In this document: one piece after another, positions 7,769 through 14,531 of the stretch
Layout of the letters: each line of letters begins with the position of its first letter
How positions within the stretch are numbered: the first letter of the stretch is position 1
NCBI GenBank assembly: GCA_050117475.1
Contig: JASFMR010000066.1
Span: 1 to 20,127, forward strand
Length of the DNA: 20,127 bases
Direction of reading: 5' to 3'
Origin: Fodinibius sp050117475
GTDB taxonomy: Bacteria; Bacteroidota; Rhodothermia; Balneolales; Balneolaceae
The notes under the pieces: generated by a model
The model's input: only the letters and a program-made list of their open reading frames with translations
Told to the model about the DNA's origin: nothing
The model's database searches: none
Program-made: the position numbers and the translations under genes

Positions 7769-10093
7769 ATGGCAACAAAATCACAATGGACCCAAGTTGA
7801 CAAGCGCAGGCTGGAGCTTACCAACCTTGATAAGGCCATGTATCCTGAAAGCGGCATTATCAAGGCCCGTGTTATTGAGTATTACCTCAAAATAGCTCCA
7901 ACTATTTTATACCACATCAAGGGAAGGCCGTTGACGCTTATCCGTTACCCGGATGGCATTACTGGACCATATTTTTACCAGAAAAACCGACCTGAATGGT
8001 CCCCGAAATGGATTGACTTTGTGACGCTCGGAGAGGAAGAGAAGAAAGATTATATCCTGGCTACAGAAAAGGCGACGCTGGCATGGCTGGCAAACCTGGC
8101 CGCCCTGGAGTTACACCAGATGCATAGCCGCGGTCCTCATTATGAACTTCCGGATTATATGGCTTTCGATTTGGATCCCCCCGAGGACCGTCCTTTTCGA
8201 GAAGTTATCGAGGTAGCCTACCTGTTGAAAGAGCACATTGAAGATTATGGGTACGTTCCATTTGTGAAAACGACAGGGGGCAAGGGACTGCATATTGTGG
8301 TTCCTATCATGGCTAAATGGGATTTTTCGACCGTCTTTAAGGCAGCCGAGGATATAGCCCGGCCTTTTGTGCAGACACACCGGAAAATAGTGACGCTACA
8401 GATCAAGAAAGCTGCAAGAAAGGGCCGCATTCTCGTTGATATATATCGTAACAGGAATGGACAGAGCATTGTCTGTCCATTCAGTTTGAGAGGCCGGGAA
8501 AAAGCGCCCGTTTCCATGCCGGTTTATTGGAATGAATTAGCATCAGTTGAAGAAGCTACTCAGTTTAATTTGGAAAATACTGCGGAAATAGTCGGTGATA
8601 TGGGTGATGCATGGGAGGGCATCGGGGGATATGCTTCAGAACTTCACACCCAGCGCAGTAAACAGGAACGAAAAAGGAATTATTCTTCCACAGGCCGTGT
8701 CAAAACGCCGGCGCAGCTGACGACTTACAGCCAAAAAAGGAACTTCACAAAAAGTCCGGAACCTGAAGGAAGGTTGGCAAGCGGGGAAGGGAACCGGTTT
8801 GTGATTCATCGTCATCATGCTTCGCGCTTGCATTACGATTTGCGACTGGAGCAGGAGGGGGTTCTTAAATCATGGGCGGTGCCGAAGGGGATGCCGCCCC
8901 GTCCGGGCGTTAAACGGTTGGCGGTAGAGACAGAGGATCATCCTCTTGAATACCTGGCGTTTGAAGGAACAATCCCAAAAGGAGAGTATGGGGCCGGACA
9001 GATGTGGGTGTTTGCCCTTGGCAGGTATGACATCACTAAACAAAAAAAAGATGGCATGTACTTTCGGCTGGAAAGCCCGGAATTGAGCGGCGAATACCGT
9101 ATGCACCGGATGAAAGACAAAGAGTGGCTCCTTGAGAAAGTAGAGCAACCCCAGGTTGACTGGCTTATTGATGTTATACAACCCATGCTCTCCGAGAGTG
9201 TCTCCAGGGCTCCCGTTGGCGGTAGCTATATTTATGAGGTCAAATGGGATGGAATCCGGGCCCTTATTGCTATTGAAGACGGACAATTGCGAATTCAAAG
9301 CCGCAATAACAATGATATCACCCGTCAGTTCCCTGAATTGCAGATCGCCGATAAAGCGTTTCGTGCAACGGACGGCCTTTTTGATGGAGAGATAGTATCA
9401 TTAGATGCGGAAGGCAAGCCGCAATTCAAGTCAGTGATCAACCGGCTTATGACATCCAATGAAACATCAATCCGTCGCCTTTCTCAATCTAAGCCTGTTC
9501 ATTGCTACCTTTTTGACTGCCTCTATCTCGATGGACGTACGATAATCAATGAACCTTTGTTGAGAAGGAAAGAATGGCTTGAAGACAGCTTGAGAGGTAA
9601 CACGGCTTTCAGGTTCAGCGACCATTTTGAAGACGGACGGGCATTGTTTAAGGCAGCAAAAGAGCATAAGCTTGAAGGGATTATGGCTAAGAAAAAAGAC
9701 GGCCGCTACCTTCCGGGAAAACGGTCGGATTTATGGCTTAAAATAAAAGTCCGCCAAACAACGGAGTGCCTCATTATTGGATATACACAGGGGAAAGGGG
9801 ATCGGAGAGATTATTTTGGGGCGCTCCATCTGGCCGAGCAGACAAATGGTGAGTTGCATTATCGAGGCAAGGTGGGGACGGGGTTCAGCGATGCCGTGAT
9901 CAAAGAGATCGATAAAGAAATAAAGAAGCGTGATACCATCAAGAAGCCGGTGCCGAATAAGGTAGAAGATGAGCGCAATAGTACCTGGATTGAGCCTGAA
10001 ATTGTGGTCGAAGTCAGTTACTCCCGGTTAACACCGGATCATATTTTGCGTGAGCCCGTATTCTTGCGCCTTCGTCCTGACTTATCGATTTAG
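7769..10093 (+). CDS. ligD: Multifunctional DNA end-joining ligase LigD
   Basis: LigD seals double-strand breaks with Ku in bacterial non-homologous end joining. From the ATG at 7769 the product is 774 residues with three domains. (1) An archaeo-eukaryotic primase-type polymerase, about 5-290, with metal-binding D134 and D136 (FDLDPP), TTGGKGLHIVVP, and D224 (VDIYRN). (2) A 3'-phosphoesterase, about 335-460, with H349, H355, D357, R359 and H391, equivalent to the metal and phosphate residues of characterised LigD. (3) An ATP-dependent ligase, about 468-774, with the adenylated lysine K492 in EVKWDGIR, the DGEIV motif, EGIMAKKKDGRY and WLKIK, then an OB fold. The order POL-PE-LIG is that of mycobacterial LigD and differs from PE-LIG-POL of Pseudomonas. 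A TTG at 7646 would add 41 non-homologous residues and is rejected. No Shine-Dalgarno is visible. Ku follows 128 bp later. Confidence 0.97.
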   Translation: MATKSQWTQVDKRRLELTNLDKAMYPESGIIKARVIEYYLKIAPTILYHIKGRPLTLIRYPDGITGPYFYQKNRPEWSPKWIDFVTLGEEEKKDYILATEKATLAWLANLAALELHQMHSRGPHYELPDYMAFDLDPPEDRPFREVIEVAYLLKEHIEDYGYVPFVKTTGGKGLHIVVPIMAKWDFSTVFKAAEDIARPFVQTHRKIVTLQIKKAARKGRILVDIYRNRNGQSIVCPFSLRGREKAPVSMPVYWNELASVEEATQFNLENTAEIVGDMGDAWEGIGGYASELHTQRSKQERKRNYSSTGRVKTPAQLTTYSQKRNFTKSPEPEGRLASGEGNRFVIHRHHASRLHYDLRLEQEGVLKSWAVPKGMPPRPGVKRLAVETEDHPLEYLAFEGTIPKGEYGAGQMWVFALGRYDITKQKKDGMYFRLESPELSGEYRMHRMKDKEWLLEKVEQPQVDWLIDVIQPMLSESVSRAPVGGSYIYEVKWDGIRALIAIEDGQLRIQSRNNNDITRQFPELQIADKAFRATDGLFDGEIVSLDAEGKPQFKSVINRLMTSNETSIRRLSQSKPVHCYLFDCLYLDGRTIINEPLLRRKEWLEDSLRGNTAFRFSDHFEDGRALFKAAKEHKLEGIMAKKKDGRYLPGKRSDLWLKIKVRQTTECLIIGYTQGKGDRRDYFGALHLAEQTNGELHYRGKVGTGFSDAVIKEIDKEIKKRDTIKKPVPNKVEDERNSTWIEPEIVVEVSYSRLTPDHILREPVFLRLRPDLSI

Positions 10094-10221
10094 ATGATGA
10101 GCAAGGTAGTATTTGTTCTTTGGTAAGAGATGAATATCGTGGTGGGAGTATTAAGAATTTAAAACTGCTAAATAAATAAAATTTAGTATCTTACAATTAA
10201 CTATTATTCATTTTGACCAGT

Positions 10222-11061
10222 ATGCGATCAGTTTGGAAAGGACATATACAATTCTCACTGGTAACCATCCCCATAAGGGTTTATAATGCATATGAGTCGG
10301 GGAAGAAGCTGCGCTTTAATCTATTATCCAAAGAGGGGCATAATCCCGTAGGATATGAAAAGAAGGATAAAGTAACAGGCAAACCGCTCAGCAGCGAAGA
10401 TATCGTCAAGGGATATGAATACGGGGAGGGGCAGTATGTAATTGTAACGGACGAAGACTTCCAAAAAGTGAAATTAAAAAGCACCCGGGTTATTGAAATT
10501 GAAGGATTTGTAGACGAGGAAGAAGTACCGCCCGCCTTGTTTGACAGCCCGTACTTTATCGGGCCCGATAATGAGATTGCAGCTAAACCCTATCAACTCT
10601 TTGCACAGACGCTGAGAGAAACGGGGAAAACCGGTGTTGGCAAAGTTGTACTTAGAGACCGGGAACACCCAGTACTGGTAGCTCCAATGAATGGGATGAT
10701 GATGATGTATAAGCTCCGCTACCCGAGTGAGGTTCGGGATATCCAGGAAGTCCCGTTTATAGAAGAGCAGGAGGTCAATAAAGATCAGCTCAAACTGGCC
10801 AAGACCCTGGTCGATTCTATGTCTAAATCGTTTTCGGACATTGAAATGAGAGATCACTATTACGAAGCTCTCAAAGAGATTATCGATGCAAAAATCGAGG
10901 GCAAAGAAGTGGTTACCGTATCTGAAGCAGAACCCGAGACGGTCGATATCATGACAGCCCTGAAGGCCAGCATTGAATCAGCTAAAAAGCCGATGGAAAA
11001 AGCAAAAGGGGCTTCCAAAAAAGGGGCAGCCAAGAAGTCGAAAGAAAAGAAAACAGGGTAG
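10222..11061 (+). CDS. ku: Ku homodimeric DNA end-binding protein
   Basis: Bacterial Ku rings thread onto broken DNA ends and recruit LigD. The 279-residue product begins with the family's typical MRSVWKGHIQFSLVTIPIRVYNA. It continues with VGYEKKDKVTGK, the EIEGFVDEEEVPP region, KPYQLFAQTLRETGKTGVGKVVLRDREH, and LAKTLVDSM followed by the C-terminal helix region. The ATG at 10222 is chosen; the in-frame TTG at 10213 would add three residues. After about residue 250 the protein ends in a lysine/alanine-rich tail (KKPMEKAKGASKKGAAKK and onward), like the basic extensions that aid DNA binding and threading in some bacterial Ku proteins. Only 11 bp separate its stop from the TPR gene, so the two are probably co-transcribed. 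Confidence 0.97.
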   Translation: MRSVWKGHIQFSLVTIPIRVYNAYESGKKLRFNLLSKEGHNPVGYEKKDKVTGKPLSSEDIVKGYEYGEGQYVIVTDEDFQKVKLKSTRVIEIEGFVDEEEVPPALFDSPYFIGPDNEIAAKPYQLFAQTLRETGKTGVGKVVLRDREHPVLVAPMNGMMMMYKLRYPSEVRDIQEVPFIEEQEVNKDQLKLAKTLVDSMSKSFSDIEMRDHYYEALKEIIDAKIEGKEVVTVSEAEPETVDIMTALKASIESAKKPMEKAKGASKKGAAKKSKEKKTG

Positions 11062-11072
11062 TATTTTAATCG

Positions 11073-11663
11073 ATGAAAATTTATCGTTTACCGGCATCCG
11101 ATCCTAAAAAATTTGGCCCCAAACGGGTGCAGTCTCGGCGAAATAGAACGCTGGAAGAGCATGGCCAGCTCAACCTTTTCTCGGGAAAAATATTCGAATT
11201 GAATGCTGGTTCCCCTTTTGAATCCGCATTAAAGTATGATGAAGCCGGAGAGTATTTAAAAGCCCAAGAATGGTATCTGAAGGCAGTGGAGGCGGAGGAT
11301 TCGACGGCCGACGCCTATTGCAACCTTGGAATCATTGCCTCTGAAGAGGGCCGGTATGCCGAAGCTGTGGACTACCTGACCTTATGTCTAAAGCATGATC
11401 ACCGTCATTATGAAGCCCATTTTAACCTGGCCAACATTTACAGTGAGGCCGGTAACATAGCATTGGCTAAATTCCATTATCAAATAGCGATTAAACTTGA
11501 GCCCGGCTTTTCCAACAGCTATTTTAACCTGGCTCTTCTACTGGTTGTGAATCGGGAATATGAAGAGGCGATCAAAAAATTGAAGAACTACCTGCAATTG
11601 GTGCCCGAATCGGAGCATGTGCCGGCACTAGAACTGATAGAAAAACTTTCAGATCTCAAATAG
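11073..11663 (+). CDS. TPR protein encoded with Ku, carrying a clamp-motif-like N-terminus
   Basis: The 196-residue protein has a basic N-terminal stretch (about residues 10-26, rich in K and R), then QLNLF at 32-36, and about four tetratricopeptide repeats: 49-78, 79-112, 113-146 and 147-180. Each repeat shows the TPR pattern, for example AYCNLGIIASEEGRYAEAVDYL, HFNLANIYSEAG and YFNLALLLVVNREYEEAI. There is no signal peptide, so it is cytoplasmic. TPRs are protein-protein scaffolds. QLNLF resembles the QL(S/D)LF pentapeptide with which many DNA-processing proteins bind the DNA sliding clamp. Its position 11 bp after ku, with an AGGGTAG stretch just upstream of the ATG, suggests an accessory role in end joining; this is inference. 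The gene is convergent with the HEAGH membrane protein, with 6 bp between the stops. Confidence 0.9.
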   Translation: MKIYRLPASDPKKFGPKRVQSRRNRTLEEHGQLNLFSGKIFELNAGSPFESALKYDEAGEYLKAQEWYLKAVEAEDSTADAYCNLGIIASEEGRYAEAVDYLTLCLKHDHRHYEAHFNLANIYSEAGNIALAKFHYQIAIKLEPGFSNSYFNLALLLVVNREYEEAIKKLKNYLQLVPESEHVPALELIEKLSDLK

Positions 11664-11669
11664 CCGTGG

Positions 11670-12281
11670 TCAGTCTAAATGCAAATCCAAGGCAACTTCT
11701 TCATATTTTTTAAAAAAGAGGGGCGTTAATAAAGCTGCCAGGTAGCAAAGAATTCCGATGACGGTAAAGAGGATTCCGATATTCATATCGTAGTCAAGGG
11801 CATGCATACTGACCAGCAGATTGTGCCAGTCGTGTGCGCCTTTATCAAGTCCGCCTATCAGGGGCAGTTGACGGGCGCCGCCGTCGGCCGCATAAGCTGC
11901 TACATCAAGCCAGCTGCATCCGATTAGGCAAAAAGAAAGTTGAATGCCAATTTTTTTACGATTAAACCAGAAAAAAGCCAGTATTGCGGTTGGCAACAGG
12001 ATTTGAAAGAGCGAGCCGCCAAGGATGGTTATAAACCGATTCCCGAAAATTCGGAAAAAGGTATGTCCGGCCTCATGTACAATAAGGAGGAAATTATCCG
12101 CAAAAAAATAGACAATGTTCAATGGGAAGGGATACCGGTAGTTCACTGCAAAGAAGATATTAAAGCGCAGGGCCCAGTAAATTTGATGGATGGAATAAAG
12201 AATAAATGGCAGCATGAGCAGGGAACACCACCATTTCTTGAACAAGTTGACAGCCAATGATTTTATACGGTCCGTATCCAT
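11670..12281 (-). CDS. Polytopic membrane protein with HEAGH motif, putative M50-type zinc metalloprotease
   Basis: From the ATG at 12279-12281 (a GTG at 12302 is also possible) the product is 203 residues with several hydrophobic segments: about 19-35, 53-69, 84-106, 113-130 and 166-190. The motif VHEAGHTFF puts H69, E70 and H73 in a membrane helix, the HExxH pattern of intramembrane site-2-type (M50) peptidases. A possible third ligand is D126 in WLDVAAY or D133 in the DGG segment. Downstream lies a further conserved-looking HDWHNLL (H150, H153). Classical M50 proteins carry an LDG/NPDG motif; I do not see a clear match. The catalytic call therefore stays tentative and the substrate is unknown. 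Alternatively it belongs to an uncharacterised membrane family that only shares the HExxH motif. Confidence 0.72.
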   Translation of the reverse strand: MDTDRIKSLAVNLFKKWWCSLLMLPFILYSIHQIYWALRFNIFFAVNYRYPFPLNIVYFFADNFLLIVHEAGHTFFRIFGNRFITILGGSLFQILLPTAILAFFWFNRKKIGIQLSFCLIGCSWLDVAAYAADGGARQLPLIGGLDKGAHDWHNLLVSMHALDYDMNIGILFTVIGILCYLAALLTPLFFKKYEEVALDLHLD

Positions 12282-12372
12282 AAACGTAGATCTATTTTCC
12301 ACGAAGATACGAGAATAAAGAGACTTTCAAAGGGCGGGCATACTGGAAATGATCCTTGCGGAAGCTTGCTTC

Positions 12373-12404
12373 TTCAAAAAAGAAAAGCAAAAAAGGTAAA
12401 AAAG
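12373..12404 (-). terminator. T-rich tract downstream of tRNA-Gly
   Basis: Directly after the tRNA on the minus strand the sequence is almost pure pyrimidine, with three runs of six T. It could stop transcription of the tRNA, but I see no stable GC hairpin before it other than the tRNA itself. The call is weak. Confidence 0.3.
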
Positions 12405-12475
12405 AGCGGACGAGGGGAATTGAACCCCCATCTCCAGCTTGGGAAGCTGGCATCTTACCACTGGACCACGTCCGC
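12405..12475 (-). tRNA. tRNA-Gly (anticodon CCC)
   Basis: The minus strand folds into a full cloverleaf of 71 bases. The acceptor stem is GCGGACG with CGTCCGC. The D-loop is AGTGGTA. The anticodon stem CCAGC/GCTGG encloses the loop TTCCCAA, giving anticodon CCC. The T-arm GGGG-TTCAATT-CCCC closes the structure, and the discriminator base is T. The 3' CCA is not encoded (the next bases are CTT), so it would be added after transcription. It closely resembles E. coli tRNA-Gly(CCC) by arrangement. One C-A mismatch is visible in the D-stem. The LpxO-like gene ends 7 bp upstream on the same strand. Confidence 0.95.
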
Positions 12476-12482
12476 TTGACGC

Positions 12483-13259
12483 TTAATTATACACTTTTTT
12501 TTCGGACTTTTTAGAAAATTTTTCTTCCCATGATTCCTGGTTTTTCTTTGCATCTTGGATATAACCCGTATGCTTAATGGCGCTTATGATAGCTTTGTTG
12601 ATTGAAGAAGCCGGAAAGCTCATCGGGCGTATGACATCCATAAATAAAACGACTCTGATACCGTCAGTGTCGTTCCATACTTCGTGATCATAGGTATCGT
12701 CGAACATTATGCCTTTGCCTTCCTCCCAGTGAGAATAAATATTATCGACCCGTATGCGGCATTTTTCTTTGGGTTCTGGGACCAGTAAGCCAAGATGATA
12801 GCGAAGGAATCCTTTATATACCCCGCGGTGGTGGGGAATATGTTTACCCGGTTCCAGAATGGAAAAGAAAGCAGTGGTCATACCCGGTACGCTTTCGACG
12901 AGTTTTGTGGTTTCGGGACATCGGGCGCAATTTTGCTCGGCCTTGTAACCGAATCCGTAAAGAAAATAGGTTTTCCAGTTATTGTCTTTGGTAAGCGCCT
13001 TCTGGTCCTCAGAAATATCCTGGAAATTAGGGATAGCGTCCTTGTTTTTTAAAATTTCGTCTAATTCCGCTCGCATAAGATGCCAGTTATCTTCCAGCCG
13101 TTTGGTCCAAGGGAAATCAGATGGATCCAGGAATGGAGTCGTCGGTACTTTTGAATACTTTTCCATCACTTTCTCGATCGTCCAGAGAACTTTTCCGCCT
13201 ACGTCCTTGACGAGTTTCTTCCTCTTTTGCTTGAATGACATAGTCGTACCATTACTCAT
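12483..13259 (-). CDS. LpxO-like aspartyl/asparaginyl beta-hydroxylase family dioxygenase
   Basis: The 258-residue protein belongs to the Fe(II)/2-oxoglutarate aspartyl/asparaginyl beta-hydroxylase family. The two-histidine iron site is visible as H155 (RYHLGLLVP) and H192 (FDDTYDHEVWNDT). R170 in CRIRVD and R202 in IRVVLF match 2-oxoglutarate-binding positions. The N-terminal block VPTTPFLDPSDFPWTKRLEDNW and SILEPGKHIPHHRG closely parallel LpxO, the lipid A acyl-chain 2-hydroxylase, more than AspH. LpxO normally has an N-terminal membrane helix, which I do not see clearly here, so the substrate may differ. CARCP places two cysteines at 111 and 114. The ATG at 13257-13259 has GGGAG six bases upstream, which supports this start. 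The downstream tRNA is 7 bp away. Confidence 0.85.
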   Translation of the reverse strand: MSNGTTMSFKQKRKKLVKDVGGKVLWTIEKVMEKYSKVPTTPFLDPSDFPWTKRLEDNWHLMRAELDEILKNKDAIPNFQDISEDQKALTKDNNWKTYFLYGFGYKAEQNCARCPETTKLVESVPGMTTAFFSILEPGKHIPHHRGVYKGFLRYHLGLLVPEPKEKCRIRVDNIYSHWEEGKGIMFDDTYDHEVWNDTDGIRVVLFMDVIRPMSFPASSINKAIISAIKHTGYIQDAKKNQESWEEKFSKKSEKKVYN

Positions 13260-13265
13260 AATTTT

Positions 13266-13270
13266 CTCCC
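13266..13270 (-). promoter_or_regulatory. Shine-Dalgarno site of the LpxO-like gene
   Basis: The minus strand reads GGGAG, then six bases, then the ATG. It is a strong match and supports the first ATG over the internal one at codon 7. Confidence 0.6.
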
Positions 13271-13373
13271 TTTGTATGTTAACTCCTCTTTTTGCCTATT
13301 TCATAATTTTGAAAAACAATGCGTAATAGTAAAGAAAAAAGTAGGAATGAATGAAATTTCTCTATAGCACTAT

Positions 13374-14390
13374 TCAGAGAATATCACGAAATGCTTTTTT
13401 CTTTTTTCCGAAATATTCGGCTACGATATTGACAGGCAGCAACCCTTCTGGATCGGATTCTATTTGCCGCTGATCTTGTAAGGATGTTCTCTTTTCGTGG
13501 GTATTGGGGAAGGTTTTCCAAAAATGGTAATGAGCCCTGACAATAGCACTGAATTCCTCCCAGTTTCCGTTTGATAATGTTTTAAGAGCTGCTACAATAT
13601 CAAGTAAATAGCGGCCCGTAAAACGCCAGGCTAGAGTATCTGTACTGCAATTTTTCCAGATCATTCGAAGATTATTGCGGTAGTTATAATAGACCTTCCT
13701 TGGAGACCCCATGGGCATGGAACCTCCACCCAGGTGATAGACAACGCTTCGTGGACAAAAATGGACCTTATAACCGGCATTCCAAATCCGCCAACAGAGG
13801 TCAATTTCTTCCATGTGAAATTCAAAGTCTTCGTCAAAACCGCCCATCTGTTGGAAAAGGTCTTTATGGATGGCCAGGGCGGCTCCGCTTGCCCAAAAGA
13901 TATCAGCCTGGCTGTCGTATTGTCCCAAGTCTTCTTCCACTGTATCAAAAATGCGTCCACGACAAAAGGGATAACAAAATCGATCCAGGTAGCCGCCGGC
14001 CGCCCCGGCATATTCAAAATATTCAGGCTGTTTGTCGGAGAGCATCTTGGGCTGGACCGCCGCTACCTGTTTATTTTTAAAACAGTCGGCCAGTTCATCC
14101 AACCAGTTCGGTTTTACGCGGACATCATTATTCAGGAATAGCAGAATCTCCCCGGTTGCATGGGGTACGGCCCGGTTGTTACCGCCGCAATAGCCGTAAT
14201 TTTTGTCGAATGTAACTATTTTTACATTGGGATAATGTTGCTCAACCCAAGTTCTGGATTCGTCCGTAGACGCATTGTCGGCAAGGATGATTTCAAAATC
14301 TTCATACTGCGTAGCGATTACACTGGGCAAGTAGGTTTTCAAGTGTTCCAGGGCATTCCAGGATACAATTATGACGCTAATTCGAGGCAC
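13374..14390 (-). CDS. Family 2 glycosyltransferase
   Basis: The product is 338 residues, starting at a GTG (14388-14390). No ATG, GTG or TTG lies between it and the upstream in-frame stop, so this start is forced. The GT-A fold of family GT2 is clear: SVIIVSWNALEHLKTYLPS, ADNASTDESR (D38, nucleotide-sugar binding), YGYCGGNNRA, and the LFLNNDVRV motif (D89, metal binding). Later come ASGAALAIHKDLF, GGFDEDFEFHMEEIDLCWR (acceptor-side acidic residues E194, E195, D197), and YYNYRNNLRMIWKN. It most resembles rhamnosyltransferase-type or WsaF/RfbN-like members acting on O-antigen or other surface glycans. No membrane segment is obvious, so it is probably peripheral on the inner membrane. The sugar and acceptor are unknown. 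Confidence 0.92.
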   Translation of the reverse strand: MPRISVIIVSWNALEHLKTYLPSVIATQYEDFEIILADNASTDESRTWVEQHYPNVKIVTFDKNYGYCGGNNRAVPHATGEILLFLNNDVRVKPNWLDELADCFKNKQVAAVQPKMLSDKQPEYFEYAGAAGGYLDRFCYPFCRGRIFDTVEEDLGQYDSQADIFWASGAALAIHKDLFQQMGGFDEDFEFHMEEIDLCWRIWNAGYKVHFCPRSVVYHLGGGSMPMGSPRKVYYNYRNNLRMIWKNCSTDTLAWRFTGRYLLDIVAALKTLSNGNWEEFSAIVRAHYHFWKTFPNTHEKRTSLQDQRQIESDPEGLLPVNIVAEYFGKKKKAFRDIL

Positions 14391-14498
14391 TTGTAAAGAT
14401 TTATGATAGATTGAGTTTTTCTAATCATGAGAGTATAACGAAGTGTGTGCCTTAATCCCAAATAGAATCACTTCGCCATGTCATCATTGGATGAATTG

Positions 14499-14512
14499 TG
14501 CCGCATCCGGCA
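14499..14512. other. Small hairpin between efflux and glycosyltransferase genes
   Basis: TGCCG and CGGCA flank a four-base loop in the 141 bp after the outer-membrane factor gene. No T run follows, so it is a poor Rho-independent terminator candidate. It is listed because this is where the efflux operon should end. Confidence 0.25.
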
Positions 14513-14531
14513 AATACCTCAATAGGTCAAA

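Noticed and set aside
10168..10186. CTAAAT/ATTTAG inverted repeat upstream of ku as a terminator or operator
   Set aside because: It is a six-base AT-only stem in very AT-rich DNA with no T run, and is most likely chance.
7769..11663. Phage or mobile-element origin of the end-joining locus
   Set aside because: No integrase, transposase, flanking repeat or phage gene is visible. The nearby tRNA-Gly shows no duplicated 3' end within the window.
12361..12372. GAAGCTTGCTTC as a terminator hairpin
   Set aside because: The stem is only five base pairs with a two-base loop, and no T run follows on either strand.
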